A stretch of 55,386 bases of DNA from Lachnospiraceae bacterium (GCA_017397645.1 JAFQIE010000016.1:1-55386); one strand, 5' to 3'; shown: positions 7,570 through 16,275, numbered from the stretch's first letter. The notes: generated by a model from the sequence alone, not told the origin. Translations and numbers: made by a program.

Positions 7570-8580
7570 TTATTTCCGTATTTCGATGGTACTCTCTCCG
7601 ACGTTTAGTTCAAATGGTACGGTCATCCGAACCGCCGTTTTTTCTTTACCGATTGCTTGCAGAAGCAATGTAATACACATCTGCGCAATCTGCTCCCCAG
7701 GTTGGCTGATGGTCGTGAGCTTTGGAACCATATATTGCCCCATTTCGATTCCATCATATCCAATAACGGAAATATCTTCAGGGACACGATATCCTTGATC
7801 CTTAGCGGCGCGGATTGCACCGATTGCCGTCACGTCTGACATAGCAAATACCGCCGTCAAATCCTTGGATTGGTTTAGGAGTTTCGTCATGGCATGGTAG
7901 CCACCTTCCACAGTAAAGTAAGAATTTGCATAATGAGTTGCGGGATCAAAGCAGATTCCATGCTTTTCAAATGCTTCCAAACATCCTTTGTATCTACTCT
8001 TTGCGGGGTTAGAATGCTCCATCTCTCCCCCTAGGATACCGATTTTCTCATGTCCCAAGGATATCAAATATTCCACTGCGCAAAACGCCGCCTGACAATC
8101 GTCTACAGCAACACTGGAAAGATTATCAAACTCCAAATCATCCGCGGAATTCGTCACAAGCACACAGGGTACATCCACATAGGAAAACAATTCCCGGAAG
8201 TTCTCTTTATTGCTTCCCAAGAAAAGAATTCCCAAGGGTGAACGCTCAATACTGGCCTGAATGGCCTGTTCCACTTCATGCTCATCCTCAGTAATGTAAT
8301 AGATGACAGAAGTATAGCCACTTTCCCTAATCTGGCGCTGTAATGTTACTAACAGCGACGCAAACAGTAAATTTTTCGTTCCCTTAACAATAATTGCAAC
8401 GTCGTTATTGGTCTGCTGTTTCAGTAACTTTGCTGCGTTATTTAATCGGAAATGATGCTTTTCCACCACTTCCAAAATTCTTTTCCGTGCCTTTTCAGAC
8501 ACGCCCGGGCTATTATTTAATACTCGGGACACAGTGCCAACACCGTATCCCGATTCTTTTGCAATATCTTTTATCGTCAT
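7570..8580 (-). CDS. LacI-family transcriptional regulator of the maltodextrin operon
   Basis: This 336-residue protein starts with the LacI helix-turn-helix MTIKDIAKESGYGVGTVSRVLNN (positions 1-23) and a hinge region near residues 45-60. The C-terminal periplasmic-binding-like sensor contains VIGYDGIEMG and LTTISQP. The gene starts 3 bp after the downstream-type permease gene and is followed 25 bp later by malQ, so it lies within the operon it probably controls. The operator at 11811-11824 has the CG-centred symmetry that LacI family members bind. A maltodextrin ligand is inferred from the neighbours. Confidence 0.88.
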   Translation of the reverse strand: MTIKDIAKESGYGVGTVSRVLNNSPGVSEKARKRILEVVEKHHFRLNNAAKLLKQQTNNDVAIIVKGTKNLLFASLLVTLQRQIRESGYTSVIYYITEDEHEVEQAIQASIERSPLGILFLGSNKENFRELFSYVDVPCVLVTNSADDLEFDNLSSVAVDDCQAAFCAVEYLISLGHEKIGILGGEMEHSNPAKSRYKGCLEAFEKHGICFDPATHYANSYFTVEGGYHAMTKLLNQSKDLTAVFAMSDVTAIGAIRAAKDQGYRVPEDISVIGYDGIEMGQYMVPKLTTISQPGEQIAQMCITLLLQAIGKEKTAVRMTVPFELNVGESTIEIRK

Positions 8581-8583
8581 TCT

Positions 8584-9429
8584 TTATCCTTTAACAGCAC
8601 CTGCTGCAACGCCCTTGATAATATACTTTTGGCAGAACAGATATACAATAATAACGGGCAAAATACTCAACATAATAATTGCCATGGTAGCACCCAAATC
8701 TACAGTGCCATAGCTTCCCTTCAGGTATTGTACCAAAATAGGAATCGTCATATATTCCGTACGGTCAAGCACCAGATAAGGAAGCAAATAATCGTTCCAA
8801 ACCCACATCACTTCCAATACACCTACGGAAATCATGATGGATTTCAACATAGGGAATACTACTCTGAAGAATGTTGCAAAGGGATTACACCCGTCGATTG
8901 CTGCCGCTTCCTCAATGCCTATGGGTATACTCTTGATAAAACCTGTAAACATAAACACCGCAAGACCTGCACCAAATCCCAAATAAATAATGGGAATCGT
9001 CCATGGGGTGTTTAATTTCAGTTTGTCAGCCGTCATGGACAGAGTAAACATTACCATCTGGAAAGGTACAATCATGGAGAATACACAGAGGAAATACAAC
9101 CCCTTTGACAACACATCATTCACACGAATGATGTACCATGCTGCCATGGATGTGCACACCAGTATCAATGCCGTAGACAGTACTGTAATCAACAAACTGT
9201 AGAACGCCGCCAAAAAGAACGGATAGTTACCAAATGTCACACCTTTTACATAGTTTGCAAATCCCATATAGCTCTCTGCGTTAGGCAAAGCAAAGGGATC
9301 CATGTTTACGAAGGAATTCTCCTTAAAGGAGTTAATCAGAACTGCAATAATCGGAAGGATATATATCACACTTACCACAGAAAAGATTACTGTAAGCAGC
9401 TTATTACCAAAACTTCTCTTTTCTTTCAT
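8584..9429 (-). CDS. Carbohydrate ABC transporter permease, MalG type
   Basis: This 281-residue membrane protein has six hydrophobic segments and the EAA loop EEAAAIDGCNPFATFFRVVFPML around residue 180, which docks the ATPase. The end is FCQKYIIKGVAAGAVKG, the usual MalG-type C-terminus. Its ATG overlaps the stop of the preceding permease gene (TAATG), so the two are translationally coupled. Together they form the membrane channel of the importer. No ATPase gene is present in the operon. Confidence 0.9.
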   Translation of the reverse strand: MKEKRSFGNKLLTVIFSVVSVIYILPIIAVLINSFKENSFVNMDPFALPNAESYMGFANYVKGVTFGNYPFFLAAFYSLLITVLSTALILVCTSMAAWYIIRVNDVLSKGLYFLCVFSMIVPFQMVMFTLSMTADKLKLNTPWTIPIIYLGFGAGLAVFMFTGFIKSIPIGIEEAAAIDGCNPFATFFRVVFPMLKSIMISVGVLEVMWVWNDYLLPYLVLDRTEYMTIPILVQYLKGSYGTVDLGATMAIIMLSILPVIIVYLFCQKYIIKGVAAGAVKG

Positions 9430-10346
9430 TATGACTGTACCTCCTTCTCACGGGTAAATTTCAACTGCAGTAGTGACAATGCCGCTACCAGCAGGAAGAA
9501 TACCACAGATTTTGCCTGCGCTACGCCACGGCTGTTCGCACCTGTATAGAAGGTATTGAAAATATTCAGTGCCAACATTTCAGTGGTGTTGACCATACTT
9601 CCGTCCGGTTGGAATGCCACCGGCATACCACCTGTCAAAGCAAGGTTCTGATCGAACAACTTGAAGGAATTGGTCATGGTCAGGAAGATACAAATGGTAA
9701 AGGAAGACATCACGTTGGGAATGGTAATCCTAAACAAGGTCTGCACCTTATTTGCACCATCTATTTTTGCCGCCTCCATAATATCTTCAGACACACTCTG
9801 GATGCCTGCAATATAAATAATCATCATATAACCTACCTGTTGCCAGCACATCAAAATGAGCAGGCCCCAGAAGCCATATTCTGTTTTTGCCAAAAGGAAA
9901 GTTCCGTATTTACGCAAGATTCCGTCAAAAATCATAGACCAGATATATCCCAACACGATACCGCCAATCAGGTTTGGCATAAAGAATACGGTGCGGAATA
10001 AATTCGCGCCCTTAATATTCTGTGTCAGAAAATAAGCGACGGAAAATGCGATTACATTAATTACTATGATAGATACAATCGCAAAAGCTGCCGTGTAAAA
10101 AAAGGAATATAAGAAACCGGGATCCCGGAATACTTTCGCATAATTCTGAAAAGCCACAAATTTAGCATTCTGAGGAATCGTAAATTTGCAGAAAGACAAG
10201 TAAATACCTTGTGCAAATGGCCAGATGAAGCCGATACAGAACGCAATAAATGTGGGTAATACAAACAGAGGAAAACACCTCTGAATCGGTCTTGAAATCA
10301 ACCTGCTATTCATGACTGCCGCATTATTTTTCTTCTTTTTACTCAT
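9429..10346 (-). CDS. Carbohydrate ABC transporter permease, MalF type
   Basis: This 305-residue protein has a basic N-terminus (SKKKKNN), six hydrophobic segments and the EAA loop EDIMEAAKIDGANKVQTLFR near residue 200. I chose ATG 10346 because TTAGGTG sits six bases upstream; an in-frame GTG at 10355 overlaps that site. It follows the binding-protein gene by about 110 bp and overlaps the next permease gene by 1 bp. The partner is the MalG-type permease, and the pair needs a shared ATPase such as MsmX encoded elsewhere. Confidence 0.88.
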   Translation of the reverse strand: MSKKKKNNAAVMNSRLISRPIQRCFPLFVLPTFIAFCIGFIWPFAQGIYLSFCKFTIPQNAKFVAFQNYAKVFRDPGFLYSFFYTAAFAIVSIIVINVIAFSVAYFLTQNIKGANLFRTVFFMPNLIGGIVLGYIWSMIFDGILRKYGTFLLAKTEYGFWGLLILMCWQQVGYMMIIYIAGIQSVSEDIMEAAKIDGANKVQTLFRITIPNVMSSFTICIFLTMTNSFKLFDQNLALTGGMPVAFQPDGSMVNTTEMLALNIFNTFYTGANSRGVAQAKSVVFFLLVAALSLLQLKFTREKEVQS

Positions 10347-10457
10347 GATTTTCACCTAATACATTTTGTAGTCAATTTTTTCAAATAAGGTCTTTTCGTA
10401 GTTCTTTTTAGAAAAAAAGGGGAGTGGTAAAATACCGCTCCCCACTAATAAATCTAA

Positions 10458-11777
10458 TTACTGATTCTGATACTGAGTAGCCCAACCATTTACATATGCG
10501 GTAACTACATCGTCCCAGCTTCCGCCGTTTGCGGAGTACTGCTGCAATGCAGAAACAACACCGGTTCTCCATGCGTCTACGTTAGGAGTATAGTTGAATG
10601 CCCAAGTTACAACATACTTACCATCAGCGATAAGATCATTTGCTGCGGTAAAGAATACGTTCTCAGAAGCCTTTGCTGCCTTGAAGGGAATAGGTCCGAA
10701 CTGTTCAGCCATCATCTGAGTACCTGCATCAGAAGTAACAACCCACTTCATGAAGTCCAAAGTAGCCTTCTGGTCTGCTTCGGAAGCCTGGCTGTTAACA
10801 GCCCAGCAGTTCTCGGTACCACAGCAAAGTGCAGCGTTCTCTTCGCCCTCTACACCACAGTAGATAGGAAGCATGGTCAAATCATCTTTATTCATCAAGA
10901 AGCCCTTGGTCTCATCGGTTACAAGGTTAGCATACTCCCAAGTACCATTCTGGAAGAATACTGCTTCACCCTTACCAAATTCTGCCTCAGACTGGTCACC
11001 GGTTGCGGTAGCAAGTGCTGCTACGTCAACAGTAGAATTGTTGATATACAAATCCCAAATAGCCTTGAAGTTATCCAGATATGCACCGGTTACTTCAGCG
11101 GGCTGAGAGGTTACATTGTCATCGCGGAACTCGTAGAACAAAGGCATGTTAGCCAAGTGTCCGGAGAATCTCCAAGAAGAAGATCCGTCAAGACCTGCGG
11201 AAGAGAATGCAGAGAAGCCAAGCTCGTCTTTTCTTGCAGTAATGTCTTCAACAATTGTCTTCAAAGAAGCAAAATCTTTGATATCCTCTACGGAATATCC
11301 TGCTTTTGCCAACAACGCCTTATTGGTAATCAAACCAAAAGCTTCGTAGCAGTATCCGATAGCATAAGTACCACCGTCTTCACCCTTGATGTTGAAATCT
11401 TCGGTAGTCATCTCGTTGAATACTTCAGTACCGGTCAAATCCAAGCAATAATCCTGCCATGTAGCAAGAGCATTCTGGTTACCAACCTGGAACATTGTAG
11501 GTGCACTGGACTTAGCCATCTCAGTGGTCAAAGTAGCCTCATACTCGCCGCTTGCAGCGGTAACAACCTTAACCTCTACACCGGTTTCCTCGGTGTACTG
11601 TTTTGCAAGTGCCTGCCAAGCTGCATCTGCTTCGGGCTTAAAGTTCAAGTAATAAACTTTACCGGTTTCAGCATTTGCCTGCTCACCACTTGCAGGAGTC
11701 TCTTCCTTACCACAGCCGGTTGCCATTGCGCAAACCATAACTGCAGAAAGCAAAAGTGCCAATAATTTCTTTCCCAT
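10458..11777 (-). CDS. ABC transporter substrate-binding lipoprotein, maltodextrin type
   Basis: This 439-residue protein starts MGKKLLALLLSAVMVCAMATG and then has the lipid-anchored Cys-20, so it is an exported lipoprotein. The body is a family-1 (MalE-like) binding protein, with FQVGNQNALATW and WRFSGHLANMP. ATG 11777 is used because GGAGGGAAC lies just upstream; an earlier ATG is not preceded by a ribosome site. It is the first gene of the operon, behind the promoter and LacI-type operator. The ligand is inferred to be alpha-glucan oligosaccharide from malQ downstream. Confidence 0.88.
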   Translation of the reverse strand: MGKKLLALLLSAVMVCAMATGCGKEETPASGEQANAETGKVYYLNFKPEADAAWQALAKQYTEETGVEVKVVTAASGEYEATLTTEMAKSSAPTMFQVGNQNALATWQDYCLDLTGTEVFNEMTTEDFNIKGEDGGTYAIGYCYEAFGLITNKALLAKAGYSVEDIKDFASLKTIVEDITARKDELGFSAFSSAGLDGSSSWRFSGHLANMPLFYEFRDDNVTSQPAEVTGAYLDNFKAIWDLYINNSTVDVAALATATGDQSEAEFGKGEAVFFQNGTWEYANLVTDETKGFLMNKDDLTMLPIYCGVEGEENAALCCGTENCWAVNSQASEADQKATLDFMKWVVTSDAGTQMMAEQFGPIPFKAAKASENVFFTAANDLIADGKYVVTWAFNYTPNVDAWRTGVVSALQQYSANGGSWDDVVTAYVNGWATQYQNQ

Positions 11778-11810
11778 ATTTAGTTCCCTCCTATTTAGAA
11801 ATTGTGTTTT

Positions 11811-11824
11811 TGGAAACGATTCCA
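11811..11824 (-). promoter_or_regulatory. LacI-type operator
   Basis: The site TGGAAACGATTCCA is nearly palindromic around a central CG. It also matches 12 of 14 positions of a CcpA cre site, so catabolite control is an alternative. It lies roughly +7 to +20 from the predicted start of transcription, where bound repressor would block RNA polymerase. Confidence 0.7.
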
Positions 11825-11837
11825 TTTCCTATTTCCA

Positions 11838-11866
11838 ATAATATATCTAAATATATTATTGTGCAA
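11838..11866 (-). promoter_or_regulatory. Sigma-A promoter of the maltodextrin operon
   Basis: On the minus strand -35 TTGCAC (11861-11866) and -10 TATTAT (11838-11843) are 17 bp apart, just upstream of the operator. Confidence 0.7.
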
Positions 11867-11991
11867 GACGTTTTTTGAATATTATGAACAATTTGTATAA
11901 ATTTTATAATATCACTCTTCCATTTTTGTGCATTTTGACGTCATCTTTTAATAATACGTATTTATACTTATCTCTATACAGAAAAATAAAA

Positions 11992-12034
11992 AATTCCCAA
12001 ATAATCAGAAGAATCTTCTAACTACTTGGGAATT
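11992..12034 (-). terminator. Terminator after the TRAP permease gene
   Basis: The stem AATTCCCAA (11992-12000) / TTGGGAATT (12026-12034) is followed by a TTTTTTATTTTT run on the minus strand, 22 bp past the permease stop codon. Confidence 0.75.
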
Positions 12035-12055
12035 CATAAGCGCTTCACTAAAATA

Positions 12056-13999
12056 TTACTGTAATTGTTGCTTCCTAGTAATAAACTGCACTGCTGCTAC
12101 CGCACCAACCAAACCTACTCCCACAAGGTCAGTGACAATACCGGGGTAAATCAGTGCAAGACCACCTGCCAGGCAAACGATACGCTGCCATACCGGCATA
12201 TGGTGGAGAAGCCAGCCTTCTAATGATGCTGACACCGCAAAAATACCAACGATAGATGTGATACAAATCAATACCACCTCTCCCACCCCGGACGTATTAA
12301 TAAACAACATCGCCGGATTCAAGGCAAACACATAAGGTACAATGAATGCACCAATTGCCAATTTAGTGGCAGTGAATGCGGTCTTCATAGGATTTGCCTG
12401 GGCAATTGCCGCACCTGCGTATGCCGCCAGTGCTACCGGAGGCGTCAAATCCGCCACAATACCAAAATAGAACACGAAGAAATGTGCTGCTAACTGAGGC
12501 ACACCCATTCTCACCAAAATAGGTGCACAGGTTGCCGCCATAATACAGTAGTTTGCCGTGGTAGGTACACCCATACCAAGCACAATACAACACAGCATGG
12601 TTAAGAACAAAGCGATAATTACATGGTTTCCTGCCAATGTTACAATGCCGTTAATCATTATATTAGCTAAGCCCGTCATGGTCAGGGTACCGGCAATAAT
12701 TCCCGCCACACCACAGGCAGCCGCCACGGTAATCATGCCCTTTCCGCCTGCCGCCAAAGCTTCGAAAAGCCGCTTAGGGGTCATACGGGTTTCTTTGTTG
12801 AACATACTCACCACAATTGCCGCCACAATGGCCAAGGCAGCCGCATACTGAATGGACTTTTGACTGGTTCCAACAAGATAAATCAAAAGTGCCAAGGGAA
12901 TCAGCAGATACAACTGCTTCAACAACGGTTTCAAACGAGGCAATTCTTCTCTTGTCAAGCCGCGAAGCCCTTCTTTTTTGGCCTCTAAATGCACGGTAAT
13001 GAACACACCTGCGAAATACAACACTGCAGGCAAAATCGCGCGCACCACGATATTGCTATATGGCACACCAACATAATCCGCCATCAAAAATGCTGCCGCT
13101 CCCATAATAGGAGGCATAATCTGCCCACCTGTAGATGCTGCCGCTTCCGCCGCTGCTGCAAACTCCGGTTTGTATCCGGTCTTCTTCATCAAAGGAATGG
13201 TCACAGAACCGGAACCTACAGTATTCGCAACAGAGGAACCGGAAACAGTTCCCTCCAACGCACTGGCAACAACTGCCACCTTTGCAGGTCCACCGGAAAA
13301 ACCACCCACAATAGAATTGGAAATCTTGATAAAGAAATCTGCTATTCCGGTACGCTCCAGAAATGCACCAAAGATAATAAACACAACAATAAATTTAGAA
13401 CATACATTGATGGGCGTGGACAAAATACCTTCTTTTCCGTAGAACAGATAACGGACAGAATAATTCAATTTTCCCCAAAGGCTGGGGTTGCTCAGTCCCC
13501 ATCCCAATGCATATACCAAAAATGCGCTTGCCACGATAAGAATGGGAAGACCCACACTTCGGCGGCACACCTCCATCAAAGAAAGGATACCGACGATACC
13601 AATGACAATCTGATACCATTCGAAGATACTACCCTGCTGTATGATACTACGGGCATTGAATGCAAAGTACAAAAATGCTCCCGAGCCGCATACCATCAAA
13701 ATCACGTCATACCAGGGAATATAATTGATTCTTTGATGTCCCTTTCTTGCCGGGAACACCAAATAGCCCATAAACACGATAAAAGCCACAAATGTAGTCA
13801 GTCTAAGTTCCTCCAACCAAGTGGCAAATAAAGTTACGTAAATACAGAACAATGAAAATATGGCAAGCACCGCATTTACTGCGATCTGTGCTTTACCCTC
13901 CCAGATTCTCACATTGGATTCCTGATCATATTTTTTCATAACCGCATCTAAATCCATGGGTTCCTGTATTTGAGGTTGTTTTTTCTTAAAAAAAGCCAT
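12056..13999 (-). CDS. TRAP transporter fused permease (DctQ-DctM type)
   Basis: This 647-residue protein has about 16-18 hydrophobic segments. The first four match the small DctQ-like subunit; the rest is the large DctM-like channel, with GGFSGGPAKVAVVASALEGT and GMGVPTTANY as the most conserved stretches. TAXI-type TRAP systems use such fused permeases with a TAXI binding protein and are driven by an ion gradient. The start at ATG 13999 has AGGAG upstream. The gene follows the TAXI binding-protein gene, with a hairpin between them. The solute is unknown. Confidence 0.9.
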   Translation of the reverse strand: MAFFKKKQPQIQEPMDLDAVMKKYDQESNVRIWEGKAQIAVNAVLAIFSLFCIYVTLFATWLEELRLTTFVAFIVFMGYLVFPARKGHQRINYIPWYDVILMVCGSGAFLYFAFNARSIIQQGSIFEWYQIVIGIVGILSLMEVCRRSVGLPILIVASAFLVYALGWGLSNPSLWGKLNYSVRYLFYGKEGILSTPINVCSKFIVVFIIFGAFLERTGIADFFIKISNSIVGGFSGGPAKVAVVASALEGTVSGSSVANTVGSGSVTIPLMKKTGYKPEFAAAAEAAASTGGQIMPPIMGAAAFLMADYVGVPYSNIVVRAILPAVLYFAGVFITVHLEAKKEGLRGLTREELPRLKPLLKQLYLLIPLALLIYLVGTSQKSIQYAAALAIVAAIVVSMFNKETRMTPKRLFEALAAGGKGMITVAAACGVAGIIAGTLTMTGLANIMINGIVTLAGNHVIIALFLTMLCCIVLGMGVPTTANYCIMAATCAPILVRMGVPQLAAHFFVFYFGIVADLTPPVALAAYAGAAIAQANPMKTAFTATKLAIGAFIVPYVFALNPAMLFINTSGVGEVVLICITSIVGIFAVSASLEGWLLHHMPVWQRIVCLAGGLALIYPGIVTDLVGVGLVGAVAAVQFITRKQQLQ

Positions 14000-14023
14000 A
14001 TACTCACTCCTACACAAAAATAT

Positions 14024-14052
14024 GGCTGCGACGCATTTTTAACATCGCAGCC
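14024..14052 (-). terminator. Intercistronic hairpin between TAXI protein and TRAP permease
   Basis: The 8-bp perfect stem GGCTGCGA / TCGCAGCC is followed by ATATTTTTG on the minus strand. It probably stops a fraction of transcripts, giving more binding protein than permease. Confidence 0.6.
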
Positions 14053-14105
14053 TTTATTTGAAACTGCTTAAAACAAAGCCATTCTGCTTGTCGGATGGAC
14101 CGTGA

Positions 14106-15092
14106 TTATTCTGTCTCTACGGTAACACCTTTCTCTGCAAAATACTTTGCTGCACCTGCGTGGAAAGGTGCTGTCATACCGCTGGTAGCGTTTTCGATGC
14201 TAAGTTCTGCACCTTTAGCGTTCTCAGCAGTGATTCCTTCGATATTATCAAAAATAGCTGCTGTCAGGTTATAAACATCTTCTTCAGATGCGGAAGCAGA
14301 TACAATCAATGTTGCCTTAACGGTAACTGTGGTTACATCCTCTTCCTGACCTGCATAGGTACCTGCGGGTACATCATACAGGGTATAGAAAGGACAATCT
14401 GCCATCAACTTCTCTGCAACTTCACCATCAATGGGAACAAGGTATGCATCATTGGTGGTGCAAAGCTCGGTAATTGCGGGTGTAGGTGCACCTGCAACGA
14501 TGAATGCAGCATCAATCTTGCCGTCCTTTAAAGCATCTGCAGAATCAGCAAAGGACTGATACTGTGCCTGGATATCTTCTTCGGTGAGACCTGCTGCTGT
14601 CAACACATCGATTGCGTTGAAGTAAACACCGGAACCGGGAGCACCGATGGAAACAGATTTACCTGCCAAATCAGCTACACTCTTAATTTCAGGATCCATG
14701 GTAACAAGCTGCAATGCCTCTGCATACAAACCTGCTACAACACGGAATGCATCTACCTTGCCACCTTCCTCGAAGGAACGGGTACCTTCCCAAGCATAAG
14801 CCATAACGTCAGACTGAACAGTACCCAACTGATAATCGCCTGCCTGAATGCCCTGGATATTCGCCTTGGAACCATCCGTAGAAACAACTGTTACGTCGAT
14901 ACCTGCATGATTCTTGATGTACTGACCAAGAACGCCGCCGTATCCATAATAAGTACCGCTGGTACCGCCTGTACCCATAGTCAACTTTGTAGCGGGCTTA
15001 GCTGCGCTTTCGCCATCAGCTGCCGGAGCACCACAAGCTACCATGGACAGAGCCATTACTGCTACTAATACTACAGAAAGTAATTTCTTCAT
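14106..15092 (-). CDS. TAXI family TRAP transporter solute-binding lipoprotein
   Basis: This 328-residue protein begins MKKLLSVVLVAVMALSMVAC, a lipoprotein signal with the lipid-anchored Cys at residue 20. The mature part starts with the TAXI hallmark TMGTGGTSGTYYGYG, then shows GSKANIQGIQAGDYQLG and SIGAPGSGVYFNA. It captures an organic solute outside the cell and passes it to the fused permease encoded next. ATG 15092 has GGAGG eight bases upstream. The promoter at 15142-15170 abuts a long palindrome. The ligand is unknown; TAXI proteins elsewhere bind small acids such as glutamate. Confidence 0.9.
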   Translation of the reverse strand: MKKLLSVVLVAVMALSMVACGAPAADGESAAKPATKLTMGTGGTSGTYYGYGGVLGQYIKNHAGIDVTVVSTDGSKANIQGIQAGDYQLGTVQSDVMAYAWEGTRSFEEGGKVDAFRVVAGLYAEALQLVTMDPEIKSVADLAGKSVSIGAPGSGVYFNAIDVLTAAGLTEEDIQAQYQSFADSADALKDGKIDAAFIVAGAPTPAITELCTTNDAYLVPIDGEVAEKLMADCPFYTLYDVPAGTYAGQEEDVTTVTVKATLIVSASASEEDVYNLTAAIFDNIEGITAENAKGAELSIENATSGMTAPFHAGAAKYFAEKGVTVETE

Positions 15093-15141
15093 TATGAAGC
15101 CCTCCATTTATAAATATTTTTCAAAACAAAAATTTAAAACC

Positions 15142-15170
15142 ATTATACATTGTTTTTTTTCAATTTACAA
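15142..15170 (-). promoter_or_regulatory. Promoter of the TAXI-TRAP operon
   Basis: On the minus strand -35 TTGTAA (15165-15170) and -10 TATAAT (15142-15147) are separated by 17 bp. Confidence 0.7.
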
Positions 15171-15212
15171 GAGGAATTTATCACTTTACTATAGTAAATT
15201 GACAAATTCCTC
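15171..15212. promoter_or_regulatory. 42-bp palindrome abutting the TRAP promoter
   Basis: Arms GAGGAATTT (15171-15179) and AAATTCCTC (15204-15212) flank five unpaired bases on each side. Inside is a perfect 14-bp palindrome, TTTACTATAGTAAA (15185-15198). The element ends at the base before the -35 box, so it looks like an activator or repressor site. There is no T-run on either side to make it a terminator. Confidence 0.55.
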
Positions 15213-15226
15213 AAATAGATTGCATT

Positions 15227-16060
15227 TTATTGAAGTAGTTGATTGAAATACTCCATTTTTTCCTTTGAAGGCACGCTAAATTCCTTCTTTTCCATATCCA
15301 AAGCAGAATACTTATGCTCTCCCATTGCGTGGTAGGGTAACAGTTCTATTTTCTCAGGTATTGTCTTTTGCTTTCCCAGAAACTCCTTCAGCGCGAGTAT
15401 CTCTTCTTCGGAATCATTGACTCCGCCAATCACCGGCATGCGAATCCACACCTTCGCTCCCTCATCCAATAATTTAGACAAATTTTCTAAAATCAGTTCG
15501 TTGCCAACTCCCACATATTCCTTATGGACCCGGGAATTCATCGACTTCACATCGTAAAGGAACAAATCCGTAAAGGAAAGCACTTGTTCAAATTTATCCC
15601 AGCTAACATGCCCTGCCGTGTCCACTGCCGTATGTAAACCTGCATCCTTGCAGGCCTTTAGGATTTCCACCAAAAAGGACGTCTGTAGCATACATTCCCC
15701 GCCGGAAAACGTCACACCACCACCGGAATGCTCATAAAAACTCTTATCCTTCAGCACTTCCTTCAGCACTTCTTCTACCGTGTAGGTCTTACCACAAATC
15801 TTTCTGGCATCTGCCATGCAATACATTTCACAGATTCCGCAGAGCGTACAGGACTCCAGATGATTGGGGCACTTTGCCTTACACATGCCGCAACCTTTGC
15901 ATTTATCCTTATAAAACATCATCTGCGGATTCGGATTTTGACTTTCCGGATTGTGGCACCAGGCACAACGCAAATTACAGCCCTTAAAAAAGACCGTCGT
16001 ACGGATGCCCGGTCCGTCCACAAATGAATTTCTCGTTATATCAAAAATGACTGCGTCCAT
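15227..16060 (-). CDS. Glycyl radical enzyme activating enzyme (radical SAM), no partner nearby
   Basis: This 277-residue protein is a pyruvate-formate-lyase-activase-type radical SAM enzyme. It starts with DGPGIRTTVFFKGCNLRCAWC, where C-x3-C-x2-C binds the SAM-cleaving 4Fe-4S cluster. A ferredoxin-like insert with eight Cys follows (CKGCGMCKAKCP and CTLCGICEMYC), then SGGGVTFSGGECM, which holds SAM. It installs a glycyl radical on a partner enzyme under anaerobic conditions. The family usually sits beside its glycyl radical enzyme, but none is seen between the TRAP and ABC operons. It has its own promoter and AGAGGAG ribosome site, so it is probably expressed alone. Confidence 0.9.
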   Translation of the reverse strand: MDAVIFDITRNSFVDGPGIRTTVFFKGCNLRCAWCHNPESQNPNPQMMFYKDKCKGCGMCKAKCPNHLESCTLCGICEMYCMADARKICGKTYTVEEVLKEVLKDKSFYEHSGGGVTFSGGECMLQTSFLVEILKACKDAGLHTAVDTAGHVSWDKFEQVLSFTDLFLYDVKSMNSRVHKEYVGVGNELILENLSKLLDEGAKVWIRMPVIGGVNDSEEEILALKEFLGKQKTIPEKIELLPYHAMGEHKYSALDMEKKEFSVPSKEKMEYFNQLLQ

Positions 16061-16088
16061 CGATCACACTCCTCTGTTTGCTGACAAT

Positions 16089-16094
16089 ATTATA
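16089..16094 (-). promoter_or_regulatory. Extended -10 promoter of the activase gene
   Basis: TGA immediately before TATAAT on the minus strand makes an extended -10 element. No good -35 is seen. It lies after the ABC operon terminator, 29 bp before the start codon. Confidence 0.55.
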
Positions 16095-16124
16095 TCACAT
16101 TCTTGACTGCACGAAAAGAAAAAA

Positions 16125-16142
16125 AGAATCCCTACGGATTCT
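16125..16142 (-). terminator. Terminator of the Lpl-type ABC operon
   Basis: Stem AGAATCC / GGATTCT with a tight loop is followed by a run of seven T on the minus strand. Confidence 0.8.
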
Positions 16143-16153
16143 CTTTTTATATA

Positions 16154-16254
16154 GGAAAGTATAGGCCCCATCCTTTAGCCCGTCACACCACGAGTGTATG
16201 TATGTAGAAGGGATTTTCGCGGAATTTCAGGTGCCAGGCTGTGGCCTATCTTCC
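16154..16254 (-). other. Structured 3'-untranslated RNA of unknown kind
   Basis: About 100 nt between the last permease gene and the terminator fold into a closed structure. The outer stem pairs GGAAG-ATAGGCC with GGCCTAT-a-CTTTCC. An inner stem pairs AGCCT with GGGCT and GCACC with GGTGT across a small internal loop. It starts 22 nt after the stop codon, which leaves no room for a separate promoter, so it is part of the operon's 3' end. I do not recognise a known riboswitch or ribozyme in it. Confidence 0.4.
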
Positions 16255-16275
16255 AAGCATATTTAGGTGGGTGTC

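Noticed and set aside
12989-13831. 280-codon plus-strand frame opposite the TRAP permease
   Set aside because: The antisense product is polar and full of His and Cys with no motif. The permease on the minus strand is clear.
12989-15092. TAXI protein and TRAP permease as an amino-acid ABC system
   Set aside because: The permease has the fused DctQ/DctM pattern and no ATPase is present; the TAXI signature TMGTGGTSGTYYGYG settles it.
16125-16254. Riboswitch controlling the activase gene at 15227-16060
   Set aside because: A strong terminator and a separate extended -10 promoter lie between the structured RNA and the activase gene, so the structure belongs to the upstream operon.
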